Of a stretch of DNA of 64,000 nucleotides, positions 20,496 through 32,495 are shown piece by piece. Under the pieces are notes generated by a model. The model saw only the letters and a program-made list of their open reading frames with translations, was not told the DNA's origin and did no database searches. How positions within the stretch are numbered: the first letter of the stretch is position 1; the number at the start of each line of letters is the position of its first letter. The stretch covers positions 4,650,001 to 4,714,000 of the forward strand of contig NC_070565.1 of NCBI RefSeq assembly GCF_026914185.1. The letters are read 5' to 3'. A program made the translations under genes and the position numbers. The stretch comes from Puccinia triticina. Lineage: Eukaryota > Basidiomycota > Pucciniomycetes > Pucciniales > Pucciniaceae.

Positions 20496-20951
20496 ATGGA
20501 CCGGGCAGCAATCCACCAGCAACAGCAGCAGTCCTCGACGAACTCAAACTCGTTCTCCAGTCTCAACAACCTCAACAACAGCACTGCCACCAACATCCAG
20601 CCATCCGCCTCGCAACTCATACTCGACTCCCCAGAACCACCGATCACACCATCAAAGGACCACCTCAAAGAACAGCTAGCAGCCCTTCGGGTAAAGCTCG
20701 AAAGAGCCGAAGCCATCCAACGCGGCGCTGAAAACTTGCTACATCAGGTCGGGGCTGGCCAAGGCCTGAAACGCAAGGACAACGATCTATCCTCTCAACC
20801 CAACAGCTCGATCGGAGGCTCCTCGACGACCACCACCGCGAGCACTCTTCATGCATCCGTTGAGGCCGAGTTGGATCTGGCCAACCGAAACGTGAAGGCC
20901 CTGGTCAAAGAAATCGAAGCACTCGAAGCACTCTCAGGTTCATCTATTTGA
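20496..20951 (+). CDS. HR1/REM-1-type coiled-coil ORF, probably the first exon of the Rictor-like gene
   Basis: A 151-residue frame from ATG 20496. A Gln/Ser/Asn-rich N-terminus (about residues 1-50) is followed by two heptad-rich helices: LKEQLAALRVKLERAEAIQ with RGAENLLHQ, and VEAELDLANRNVKALVKEI with EALEAL. The GAENLL motif between leucine-rich helices is typical of HR1 (Rho-binding) repeats. Fungal Rictor/Ste20 proteins usually carry such a domain at the N-terminus, and the Rictor frame starts 170 bp downstream on the same strand. A donor near 20940 (CTCTCAG/GTTCAT) joined to an acceptor at 21178 would keep frame (Ser-Gly-Lys-Phe). That donor is weak, so a stand-alone small gene remains possible. 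Confidence 0.6.
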   Translation: MDRAAIHQQQQQSSTNSNSFSSLNNLNNSTATNIQPSASQLILDSPEPPITPSKDHLKEQLAALRVKLERAEAIQRGAENLLHQVGAGQGLKRKDNDLSSQPNSSIGGSSTTTTASTLHASVEAELDLANRNVKALVKEIEALEALSGSSI

Positions 20952-21122
20952 CCTCAATCCCCACCTCGAGGCTGATTAAATGTTTACATAAACCTCAATC
21001 TCCATCCTGTTCTCCTTTTCTACGACCATAGCCACATCCCCCAGGAAAGGAAGAAGAAGACTCAAAACAAACGATAGTGGTCAGTCAAACTGTGACCTGA
21101 TCTATACGCCCTCGCTCCTGAC

Positions 21123-24100
21123 ATGGCCGCCAGTTTACCTCCAGCTCAATCTAATCCACCAACCCAAATCTTTCCAGGTAAATTTCCTGCTTTCAAAATT
21201 TGCATCAATCAATGTCCGCGAGAACCGCATTTATCTGACTGTATCAAAACTTTCCAAAATACAATCGTATCACTTATTCCAGACGATAATGTACGAATTC
21301 AATCAGAAATAGAGGAGTTGATCAAGCAGTTTGTCAATGAGGAATCATTGTCAGAACCTCAACTCAGAAAGCTGTCCGATCTAGTCAAAGGTCAACGCGG
21401 TCACTCTAAATTAAATCGGCGGAAATTGATAGAAATGTTGAGTAAAAAATCACGTCCATATTTAAACACTGCTTTTGTGTAAAAAGGACGTGGAATATTG
21501 ACAGAGAACCTGTTGTCTTATTCAGTGGTCTGCTAGGATTAACTGATTCTTGTACAACTGAAGTTAGGGCGGAATCTTATCGGCTGCTACGTCATGCAGC
21601 ACATACTCTAGTAGATATGAACGTCCTCCGTTTATCGCGCGTCGAATTCTTTATCATCAAGTTAGTGCTTTCTCACTATAAGTTGATTAGGATGACTATG
21701 ATCCTCCCAGCTCCAACCAGTTGGGTACCGTTCTCACTCTCAACGACTTACCTTTTGGCGCCTCTAGAACCTTGGCACGAGACCACAAGCATGATTATGA
21801 GAAACTACAAGCACTCATCCTTGTCCGATCAGTTGCCTGTCACCCCCGCTTTTTGACCTTGTGCATCGCTCGTGCTATCGTTGCTATTGCAGAAACAGCC
21901 GAAGAAAAATTGAGACAGTTGGCAATCGAAACTTTGGGAGAATTGAGTTGAGTATTGCCATTTTTTGTATCGCTAGTTCAGAATATTTTTTATAATTCCC
22001 CAAGAAAGAAACTACCATGTATCACAACATTCTCATATCTGATTTTTTTTTCTCGTTGGTCTTAGTGGTTAGGGATTTTGAATTACTGTCCCAAGCAGAT
22101 GGAATAAAAGTGGTCATGCAAAGCCTGACCGATCCCTCCGGGGGCCTGAAAGAATTGGCCCCATATATGGCCAGTCTGGTGATGGCTATGGTTGATCGTC
22201 CCGTTTGCCGACAGTATCTTAAACCGGGTGTAGATTTTGAAGTGAGTGGCGACACTGTTTAAACGGAAGGTTAGATCACACAACAAACTTATTTTTTGAT
22301 CCAGTCAGCGCTTGCTGCGATCACCGAAGTTAATGAACCCAGTTCATCACAAGCCCAGGATGAACGAGTCCGAACCAGCGTCAAACTTGTGGTACTCCTT
22401 TTGAAATCATGGACGGGTAAGCTTTGCTATCTTCTGTTGTATCTTGTCTCCTTTTCGAATAGGTGTGCTGAAGTCGGTTTTGGTCAATAGGATTGATGTT
22501 TCTGTGTTTGAACAAAAAGAGATCACTAAGGATGTATGTCCAATCAATGAAAGTGCCATCCGACAGCATACGGGTAGGCGCTCGTCGTGACATCGTGACA
22601 TCTTTTTTTCTGGCCGTAGTCACACCATCCAGTCCAATTTGTGAATACGGAACCATTGACGCACTTTCAATATTTCCCTATTCTTTTACAGCTGATATTA
22701 ATCGACGCGCTATTCGAAATATTCCAAATCAAAACGCCGCAATGGTTTAGCACTTTCATGTCTGGCAAAAGGTTGACTTGTCAGTTAGATATCCTATTGC
22801 GCTTTGTCTTCCATGTAACATGGTTTAATTTCAGTATGAAGTCCCTGCAGTCTTGCTGACGGAAGTACGTGTTCTCTCTAATTTGTGCCTTAGATTACCA
22901 AAAACCGGGAACACAACCCGTCCAATCATCACAACCACCTATCAACAAAGATCTACCTGAAAAAACATCCGAACGGGCCACTTTGGCTGACCATTACCTT
23001 GCAATCCTTCTGCTTGTATTTTTTGATGTGAAATTGTTAGAAACTTTGATCGAAATCACTGAGTCCAAGGGGACGCGAGATGAACCTGTTCCAGGATCAA
23101 CGACCACCAAGCAAGCCAATCTGAACATTGCTTTGGCATCAAAATCCAGCGTGGTACGGAAGAAAGCTTCGCTTCTGATCGCCGAAATTCTAGATCTTTC
23201 CAACCGCATCTTGCCCTTACGATACGGCACGCGGATCCAATCTTTACCCCGTCTCTTCGAGCTGGCTGCATCATTCCAACAAGGGGATCATCGGTCGACT
23301 GGGACGGCGGCGCTGAGGGAGGTGGATAGTTTACATCGCACGAAGAACCGACTGGCGTCGCCATTCCTGACCAGCCGGGGCGATCCGGGATCAAATTCGA
23401 GTCATTGGGACGATGTATCGCTATTCCGCTCGTTCGGAATCGGCTCGATGGGTCTCACGTCTGTAGGTGGAGTTAGTGGAAGTGCCACGGCGACTTCGGT
23501 GAACGGCTTGCTCAGTGCGGTGTCGAATAGCGAAAGCGCGAGCAAGGTGGGCGGGTCTGGCGTGATGGGATCGAGTGCGTCAGTGAACGGATTGGCCAGC
23601 GGGCTAAGCTTGATTACTGGCGTCTCATCGACTACGACGGGCAGCGGAAATGGTACAAGTGGATTGGGCAGTGTTGGCGGCGTGGCCGGCAACGTCAGCG
23701 CAGGCTCTGATCCACCTCAGAACGCCAAACTTCTGCCGCACTCCGACCCTCGCTTTCGGCTCCATTTCATGAATATTGATGATGTCAGCTTCCGCAACTT
23801 GGTCATCGAAACCCAGGTCTTGGTCACTAAAGACCACACTCGTTGGAACCTCGTCAAGTTACTCGAGTTGATCGAGGGCACGCTTTATATGAACCCTAAA
23901 CGATTGGAGGAGCTTACTAGAAGCACTAAAGTCATGAAACGTCTCTTAGGCTTTCTTCATCCTTTCGAGGGCAGATATCCTTACATCAAGCGCACTAAGG
24001 TATGCACGTTTTTTTTTTTCCTTTGAAGAAAGGTTCAATGAAACTGACTATCTGACTGTCTGTTATGAATTTACTTTTACAAGCACACTAGTCGTTATAC

Positions 24101-26839
24101 CAAACTTGCTTGCTCAACTCTTCAAACTTTACTCAGTGATCCTGTCGGAGTGAAGTTTTTGTCAGAGGATAAATTAGTTGAACAGATTGGCTTAGGTTTG
24201 CGACAGTTAGACCAGGTTGGCAATCCGTTTTCCTCGCGAGCATCCCATATTCAATTAAAAAATAAAATAAAGACTTATATTTTGCTTTTCACTTCGGTGA
24301 ACAAACCTTTATTGTAGCATACTGGTGCTCAGTCAAACGAAGTCTTGTTTTCTCAAAGTCGAGTTGAAGATACTTTGACTCATGGTTATTTTGAAATGCT
24401 TGGCGTTTTGAGTAAATATCCCGAAGGAATCAAGTTTGTGCCACCTTTTTTGAAGAGCTCGAACGGCGCCACTTCTCTGATATTTCGTCACCTGCGCTTT
24501 TTCATCCGCTGACTTGGTTTCCTATGCTCCGTGGTCTTTGTAAATTTTTAGGTTGATGGAAAAATTCAAAATATTCACCTCTTTCTACGCGCTTTGTGAA
24601 ATGAGAACGCGAGATGATTTGGTGAAACAAGTGATCGAAAATGTTGATTATTCGATGTGAGTGATTGCATTTCTTGAGATCTGGCTCGCTGTCGTGTCTG
24701 ATCCGCGTTGTTTCACTCATTTATTTAGAAATGGACATTGCCGCTTAGTGCTCTCAAAGGCATTGACTTCCTCCTACAAGCATGTTCGGTTGTTTGCGAC
24801 CCATCACCTAGAAAAACTAATCTCCCGGGCCGATTTCTCACTCTCTGGATCACCTTACCCACCTGTCAATAGCGTCCCAGCCAACAGCCCAACGGCGATC
24901 AACGATGCCAAAACCTGGTCGATCCGGCTACTCTTGACACAGTTGTACGACCCATCCCCTGAGGTGTGTGGTTTGGCGGTCGAGATCCTCGAAGAGGCTT
25001 GTGCTGGCTCTATCGAAGTCCTCGAAACAGTAGTCAAGATGAGACCTTCAGTCGAAAATCTCGGTGATGTTGGGGCCCCATTATTGTTGAGGTATAAAAA
25101 ATTCACAACTGAAATATTTATTCGAAGTTGCACTGATCCGCTCTCGCTTTCCCTTAGGTTCCTTTCTACTTCTGTCGGTGCGCGTTATCTTAATGAAATC
25201 GAATGGACCGAGAGGGAAATGGATGATTGGTTCCAGGTATGTTGGATTCCTCTTTGTAAGTAGAAGTCCATTTGGCTTTGGTCTAATACTCATTATTGCT
25301 ATTGGATATTCTCAGGAACGCAACCGAGATTATGTGATTCAATTAGAGGTTTATCTCTCCAAGTTACTGAATGCAGATGGCACTAGAGATGAAGAAGATG
25401 ACGAGCTTATGTAAGTTTCAGACAAAATAGTTTTATTGCAAAAGACAACCAAAAATTGCTCGCGCTGAAAAAAGGGATGACTTTTCGATCTAGTGCTAGC
25501 GTGGATGGCTCGCCGCCCCCGCATTTCTACGGAGAATTGGTCAAGACTGCCGAAGGACGTGAGCTGTTGACCGCCAAAGGGCATTTCGATGAATTCGTGA
25601 AAACGATCCGCCAGCATGGACGAGAGGAGTGTGACCTTGAAGTTATCAATCAAGTGAAGACCGCCCTATGGGCCATTGGCAATATCGGCGCATCCGTCGG
25701 CGGCCTTACCTTTTTAGAGGCGGAGTGTGTGGTCGATGATGTGGTCTCGATCGCTGAAAGTAGCAACGTCTTTTCAGTAAGAGGGTAAGAGACCAGATAT
25801 TCGATTAGTATCCGACAAACCAGTCCCGCTAATTTATCGTGCCTCGGTTAGTACATGTTACTTTGTGTTGGGCCTGATTTCATTAACATCAGAAGGATCA
25901 GAACTCTTGGAAGACGCCGGATGGGCGACCGTCCAAACCCCCTTAGGAATGATCACTGGGATTTGTGTGCCCACCCGTCTGAATGAATTCATCGTCAATC
26001 CAACCTGGAAACCCAAGAAAAAGAAGCTACCGGACTTGTCGACTCGTTATACTCCCTTCAAATCACCCATCCACCGAAAAATCTTGATCGCTATCGCCAA
26101 TCTAAGTAACCATCTTCTCGCTAACAATTCCTCTAAAACCTTAGCTAGGTTTGTCAATCCATTCAATACTTTAGTTGGGCCTACTGTGATAATTGAAATC
26201 GTGATTTTTGTTTGTATGCGATGCAGATTGAAAGCGAAACATCGAGAAGCGTTTCAAGATTTGGGATTATTTCACCGAGCACTCAAAATCCTAGGAAATT
26301 ATCATTACAGGTTAATGACACGAAGGTTTGTAATGGAACTTTTTGGTGACATCAAGTTAGACTCGACGTCGGCACGGAAGATCCACGAGGCGGGAGAATC
26401 GATGAAGAGCTCAAGAGCAGATACCAGCAGGACGATCACCCACGATATTTCTCCTGTAAATGTAGGCAGCGAGCAGGCTACAACACTGCCCGAAAAAAAT
26501 GACGGCAATGTGGATGAGGAAGAGGAGGAATCAGAAGAAGAATCAGAAGAATCGGAAACATACGAGAGTGTAAGGATGGAAGACTTGCCCGTCAGGAGCG
26601 GCAGTTGTTTACTCGAAGCCTACGATAAAACAGATTATTGTAGCGATGATGATGAAGAGGATGGTGAGGATGAGGAGATTGAAGCAAACGGAACGGAAAA
26701 CGGGACGTCTCTTGTCCCCACAGACCACTCGCCCGCCTCTCGCCCTGCTGCTCTCGTTCCTCCTCGCTCTTCAGTCGGTGATGCCAAACTTCGTGACCGT
26801 CTCCCCATGGTTACTGTTAGAGGATTCATGGTCTCTTAA
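21123..26839 (+). CDS. Rictor/Pianissimo homologue, TORC2 scaffold subunit (multi-exon)
   Basis: TOR complex 2 subunit (Ste20 in fission yeast, Tsc11/Avo3 in budding yeast, Rictor in animals). Exons read with clean GT-AG joins: 21123-21478, 21526-21660, 21768-21946, 22066-22241, 22305-22416, 22491-22573, then about 22691-22770 and about 22895-23999, then 24084-24215, 24318-24433, 24552-24656, 24729-25091, 25158-25236, 25316-about 25410, about 25450-25784, 25852-26146 and 26227-26839. Landmarks: ILVRSVACHPRFLTL and AIVAIAE (N-terminal domain), DPRFRLHFMNIDDVSFRNL and YPYIKRTKH (middle domain), WTEREMDDWFQ...ERNRDYV, then NQVKTALWAIGNIGASVGG, RGTCYFVLGLISLTSEG, and an acidic, Ser-rich C-terminus. 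A Gly/Ser-rich insert lies at about 23440-23720. Joins at 22.75-22.90 kb and 25.41-25.45 kb could not be resolved. Confidence 0.8.
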
Positions 26840-27906
26840 TCTTCATCACTTCCTTCTTTTGCAATGCCTTCCTAACTATTCCACAAGTCATTCATTCCCT
26901 CATCGAAGAATGACGGAATCCCTGGTTTCCTTGTAGACATATATTCTTATTGTTCCTTCAGCTTTTTCGTTTTGTTATTGTTGTTGTGATATCAACATTG
27001 TTACATATATAAATCTTCATTTATAATCACTTGGCCATATAACCAAAAATTAAGTCTGTTTTGGAAGGCTGACATCCAAAAAATGGCAAGGGCTTGTTGT
27101 GATCTTATCAGCGGGAATGAAAGAAAAACTGAATGGATTTGATAAGCCCAGTATGTGATCAGCTACAAACATCTATTAGAGTGTATGCCAAGGCTGGATT
27201 TGAAATTAATTGGGGTTTGGGATTTAATTTTGTAGCTCTTCACGCAGGAATTTCGACAGGCATAGCCAGGCATAGCCTCCACTGGCGGTGGACAGCTCCG
27301 CTGCTTGCTCCCGCTCCCTGCCTGTGCAGGCCTATTAGTTAAGCTCCAGGCCGCGGGTCTGTTTGGTTGGGCCGACTCACTACAAATTTCCCCCAGCAGC
27401 CAACCCAAACCCGGCCTGAATCCGGCCCAGTTGTGGCATTGGCAGGGCCACCCAATTGCCATCCCTATAGGAGTGTGCCAATGTTGTAAGAATTGGGATC
27501 CAGAAATATCCACGGACATCGAGATATCCGTCTATATCCGCAGGTCTGGGAACCTCGGATCGTAGATATCTGGCATAATCCTTGGTCCTTTACAGATATC
27601 CCAGATTGTCTACCGGCATTGGCTAAGGGTTGAAGTGTCGGTATTGCTTGAGTGGGAGCAGGTGGGAGCGGCGGATCCTAGTGACCTGCACATCGAGGAT
27701 GTATGGTTGCCTGCAAGTCCGAGTATGTAGGTAAAGCACTGATCAGTTTGTTTGATGGCCAGGTCGAATAAATGTCGGATTATGCAGGCCTATCGAGCAG
27801 GATGATCTGCTTTTCGATTCTCTACTTTTAGACTGCTCAAGGCTCAAGCCTTAAGGACGGAAATGATCAGCACAAGGAGTTTTGCACAAGAAAACTCAAA
27901 AGCAAC
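26840..27906. other. Intergenic with low-copy repeats
   Basis: Contains the 3' region of the Rictor-like gene (AT-rich, with TATATAAATC at 27004-27013). At about 27470-27610 there is a cluster of ATATCC/GATATC motifs, and a GGGCCACCCAATTGCCATCC block at 27447-27466 resembles the ends of the hAT-like elements elsewhere in the window. No gene supported. Confidence 0.45.
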
Positions 27907-28351
27907 ATGCGGGTTGAGAAGCCGGGCAGACTAGTCTATTTGCTTTCCTTCTTTGTTTTAACTTTTCTTGTCCGGCTGATCGCGCTAATGCTCCCGAGGA
28001 AGACAGACCTCAGTCCCATCCAAAAGATCCATTTGGCAAAAGAACACGCAGCTTCTGCTTTCCAGTTCTTCGGCTGCACTGTCCTTTCTTTCTATATTTC
28101 CCGCTTGCATTCTATTCCTGAGGTAACCAGCCTTATTTTAGTCAATCAACCACCAGCACAACCCGCCTAATTCTTATAAACTATCCTTACCTCTCCTCAG
28201 TCTTACCCCCTCAGTCCATTTTTACTTCTACGGTCTGTTCTCTCTCAGCACAGATACAAGATATACCAAAAACTTGAAGCTCGATTGCGCACGTCGTTTC
28301 CAAGGAAGAATCTAATCTTTTCGTCCGAGCCTTTGAGCATAAACCAACAAC

Positions 28352-29831
28352 ATGAGATGGCTTGGATTCGTCTGTTTTCTTCTTATGTCAGCACAAGTTT
28401 TTGTAACACTATATATGGTACTTGCTTCGAGCTGACGTGTGAAATGATTGAATCTTGTTCTCAAAGGTGCTCGTCTGTGCTTCCGAAACCGATTGACATA
28501 ACGGAATCTACGGAGTATACTAGCATTGTAGTTTTTGGAGCTTCCTATTGCGGTAAGCCCCACTGTTCTTACGCGGACGTGAACTAATTTCTAATAGCAG
28601 GTTCATAACTGATTGTTGACAAAAGCAGATAACGGACATCCCCGAGACAGCAAGTTCTCATCGAGCCTGCGGGAACCACCCTATTTTCATGGCCGTTGGT
28701 CTAACGGCCCGGTTTGGGTTGAGCATATCGCTGAAGTCATGGGTATTCCGTTGTACAACTATGCCTAGTTAGTCATTTTGAATTTTAGTCTGCAAAGCTC
28801 CATTCCCTCAATGTTCAATACTCGGCATCTACTGATAGCCGAAACATCGATACATGTACCCAACAGCGGCGGCGCGACAGCCAACAACGAGCTTACCAAC
28901 GGCGGTGTCCCAGACACCCGGTCTCAGATCCAGTACTACAAAAATGATATTCAATCCGGCAAGCTCCACAGAGGCCATGGCAGGGTGCTTCACCTGACGT
29001 GGGTGGGCATAAACTCCATACATCACATTTGGCATTCGGAAGAAGGGGTGGAAAAAGCAAACCAGGAAGCGGAGGAGGTCAAGAGGCAGTTCTCCTATCT
29101 CCTCAAAGATAAAATCATCAATCGGTATGCTTCTTCCTTCCTTGCTGCCTTTCACGAACATTCCCCCGGTGAATAAGCTGAGAGTTTGATTTCACATCCG
29201 TTCCGGTTCAATTGCAGCCAACAGTCCGAATTCCATGTGCTTACCTTGCCACCCCTTCAAATTGTTCCAAATGATGCGTTTGCTGGAGCTGGCTCGGGTT
29301 GGGGATATGGGCAAGTAGGTATAAAAATGCTTACTGAAGCTTACAATAACGTCAGTCTCGTCGTTAAACCTATGTTCCATTATCACCAAACCAGTTGCTA
29401 AAGCCCTGCCATGTTTCCGTCCGTTTTGCAGCATTTGATTAGCGCCATTCACAGTCTCAACTCTCCCTCAGCGTACGTCCATGACATTGGAAGTTTTTGG
29501 TTTCGTGTTCACAACGCTCCTGATAGCGTAAGTTACTATTCATGCTTCCTCAAAGAAATGAAGATTAGTCAGCGGCTCAAATTTCTAATATTCTATTCCT
29601 CAAGTTCGGATTCACCCACGTTAATGCGCCCTGCCTTTCATATTCCCAACCATGCAAAGCCCCCGGAGAATATATGTACTTTGTTAGTTTTTTTTTGTTA
29701 TCTTCAATTCCTTTTAGTTAGCTTATGTTCCCCTCAAAATTCAGGATTCACTGCATCCAACAACAAGGATGCATGCTCTAATAGGCGACTGGGTCATGAG
29801 CACACTTGAAGGTGTCTCTTACAGACACTAG
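28352..29831 (+). CDS. Secreted SGNH-family esterase (CE16 acetylesterase type)
   Basis: Probably removes acetyl groups from plant hemicellulose oligomers outside the cell. Exons: 28352-28386, 28467-28552, 28629-28767, 28867-29124, 29218-29314, 29432-29527, 29605-29682 and 29745-29831, giving 291 residues. Landmarks: IVVFGASYCDNGHPRDSK (block I, nucleophile Ser in Gly-Ala-Ser rather than Gly-Asp-Ser), PPYFHGRWSNGPVWVEHIA, YGGATANNE, WVGINSIHHIW (block III Asn), QIVPNDAF, and DSLHPTTRMHAL with the catalytic Asp and His. The first exon gives a signal peptide (MRWLGFVCFLLM) but uses a GTCAGC donor. The second-exon frame is also open upstream to 28200, so a longer N-terminus joined to the frame at 27907-28125 is an alternative. 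All later exons look intact. Confidence 0.8.
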
Positions 29832-31180
29832 GACACAAAGTGGATCCGAGTCACTTTATCTCGTTTTTTCACCCTTTTGATACCTGATTGCATCACCATT
29901 TATTTCTTCAAGCAGTCAAAACGTAGATAAATCTGTATAACACTTATCCTTTGGAAATTTTATGTATCTAAACCTCTGAATATGTACATCTAGATCCACC
30001 TTCTTTTGACTTTGGGTTGTTTTTTGTACACGCAGTAACTTGTACATCCATTACTTGGTCGGAAGCTTTCACAAGAGCCTCTTATTGTTTTGTTTAATTT
30101 TTGTTGCTTCGGTAATTATTGAACTTCCATTCGAAATTATTTTGTTTTTTGTCCCAATTGTCAAACATGGTGAAAACAGTAAAATCTGAATTATTCAACT
30201 GGAAACCTAGAGAGGAAAGGAATCTCATTGATTTATAGAGGAGGTTGAATGTGCATAATAGTGGGTGGCTTCAGGATTTTTGGTGCCGCCCATTTACAGG
30301 GGGTTTCCAGCGTCCTGGAAAATCACAAACCACTGACCTTGGCATACATTTTGATAGATGTTTATAGCTGATCACATACTAGGCTTTTAATTTTCAAATC
30401 CATAGCAGTGCTTCTACATAATTGTTGGATGATTTCTCAATTTTTCTGGTTTTGATGGTCACATAATCTTGAAAATTGAGTTGAGGTGCGCAAAGCAGCA
30501 TGCACACCACTCCAGTGAGGTCCACAGTGCAGGGAGGATTGGGAGGATTCACACATTTGAGCTCCATCCACCAGATCTACAATTATGACTTTGCCACACC
30601 AAGTGATGCTGTAGGCCAGACTAACTGGTGAGCCTGCCATTTCTCTGATTTTCCTCCCCTTTGGTCCCATTTCCCTGTCCCCCCTCCCAACTCATTCTTG
30701 ATTTTTGATTGACCCAATAATTATCCATGCTAAAAATGCCTTATAATTACAACCCAGATTAACCGTTACATGCCACCAAACTGTTATGCTGGATCCAACC
30801 CTCAGCGTTTCCCCTCCCTAGCTAGACTGCACCCCTTTGATCCAGAGCTTAACATGAATTGTTTCCCGCAAGCCTTTCTTGGTCAGATGCTTCAATGCTG
30901 TCAACAAGACCAAGAAACTATCGTGGTCAATGGTATGGGGTGGTTGATGACAATGTGCTTACCCAACGGGTGTCAGATCCAAGGCCAACTTGACTTCCTT
31001 GACTTTGCAACGCAAGCTTATGACACATATCCCAGTAGGGTTGGGATCTGGGTGATCATGCCAGAGCTGTTGAATGTATGTAAGCCACATCGTGAACACC
31101 CCAGGAATGTCATGTGCTAACCCATTTGTTTTTCATCTAAACACACTGGATAGCCACAAACAGCCGGGACTTCAACTATG
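29832..31180. other. Gene-poor stretch
   Basis: Follows the esterase gene. A 116-codon plus-strand frame at 30770-31120 (containing NCFPQAFLGQMLQCC and NGMGWLMTMCLPNG) has five-odd cysteines and no recognised domain. It could be a relic of a larger gene. Nothing else could be supported. Confidence 0.4.
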
Positions 31181-31188
31181 TAGCAACC

Positions 31189-31272
31189 CTAACTTAACTA
31201 AGTCCTTCTATTGGAGACGGGACGCCGTCCTGCAGGGAACCTCCAAAGGTGGGAATTGGCTAAGTAATTAGG
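31189..31272. mobile_element. Minimal 84 bp copy of the 9-bp-TSD family
   Basis: Starts CTAACTTAACTAAGTCC and ends GGCTAAGTAATTAG. The flanks are GTAGCAACC (31180-31188) and GTACCGACC (31273-31281), 7 of 9 positions alike. Little more than two facing termini remain (GGACGCCGTCC inside), which is the smallest unit of this family in the window. Confidence 0.55.
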
Positions 31273-31452
31273 TACCGACCCGGCTTGCCCACACGTGCGT
31301 CGGCGCGCCTGACCCATTGGCCAGGTCCCCCGTTTCATCACACTTGGATTCCTGAGTGACAAACGAGCTCAAAGTGTCATTGGAACATTAAATATCCCGG
31401 ACAAACTTGCGCGTAGGATGTGAGTTGATGGAGTCTGGTGCTGATTTGCAGT

Positions 31453-31542
31453 CTAACTTGACTAATAAAAGTCTCTCTATTGGAGCGGGGGGGGGGGGAG
31501 GGGGGGGCGTCGTGCACCTCCTTCGGAGGCTATGTGAGTTAG
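31453..31542. mobile_element. Minimal 90 bp copy of the 9-bp-TSD family
   Basis: Starts CTAACTTGACTAATAAAAGT and ends GTGAGTTAG. The flanks are ATTTGCAGT (31444-31452) and ATTTTGCAG (31543-31551), a 9-bp duplication if one T was gained or lost in the T run. It contains a G-run (about 31486-31507). Confidence 0.5.
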
Positions 31543-31551
31543 ATTTTGCAG

Positions 31552-32495
31552 TGGGACATCGAGTCCTCCTGGATTCGGTGTCACCCTGTCAGGCTGGAGC
31601 GCCTGATCTGCCCGGGGCCCATCTTGACCCTCAAACCAGGAAAACTACCGATGCAACATCATCTTGGCTGAAAGGTTTGCGTACAAATCCGAACATCCCG
31701 GTGCCAATTGGTTCCCTGGTGTTTAGATTTGCCGTGATGCTTCAACTATGTCCTGGGGCTCCATACATAAATAGATGCCAGCTATGATCAAGCTATGAGG
31801 CTATGTTTTAACAGCGTATTCTGTTTGGTGGGTTGATGGTGTAAGTTCTCCCCGGCCAGTTTACGCTGGCGGTAGACTGAAGCTGACGGGTCGTAGATGG
31901 CTATATCAGCGGGTCTATAGAGAGCTTTCTTTGGTTTAGGGGTCTGCATGTATCTCAGTCCGGGTCTTTCTTGAGGTGCTCTACCTCAGTAACCTCAGCC
32001 CACGCCGCCTGTGCAACTCGCTGATGAAGTTTGGGTGAGTTGCGTTAGCCGGTTATGGAAAGCTTGGCCAGCGGGATATCGGCATGCGGACAAAAGGGCA
32101 TGCAAGGCCGGGAGGTCGGGTGCTCCTCTGCGTTGCCATTTTATTGTTCCGAAAAACAAACAATAAGAGTGGTACAACTGCAGAAGGGTAGATGGAACCC
32201 CTGAACTATCCATCTCTTGCTAATTCCAGCACTATGGAATACTCGCTGATTCTCTCGAAGCACCCAACAAAGCATATTTGAGTTTAAATACTTCCGTCGC
32301 TGCTTTTCTACTCAAGAGTGACTGAGGGCAGACTCAGTGCAGGCATCACCCTCGAGTAACTCAGTCGAGCTGGCTGAGGTTGAGCCGCACTAAATATTTA
32401 AAGAGTGCATTTCTCATTCATCACCCGCAACTTCTTCAGGACACACTCCACTCCCCTTATACTACACCTCCCCCCTTAGATTTATTTAAGCCGCC
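31552..32495. other. Upstream region of the AT-hook protein gene
   Basis: No second gene seen. The last 300 bp are pyrimidine-rich, with CTTCTTCAGG and CCACTCCCC blocks close to the ATG at 32496, as often seen upstream of highly expressed fungal genes. The promoter limits cannot be set by eye. Confidence 0.4.

Noticed and set aside
27907..28170. 87-codon frame with one membrane segment as a gene of its own
   Set aside because: It may instead be an alternative first exon of the esterase; support for either is weak.
30770..31120. 116-codon Cys-containing frame as an effector gene
   Set aside because: No signal peptide and no homology seen; kept only as a remark.
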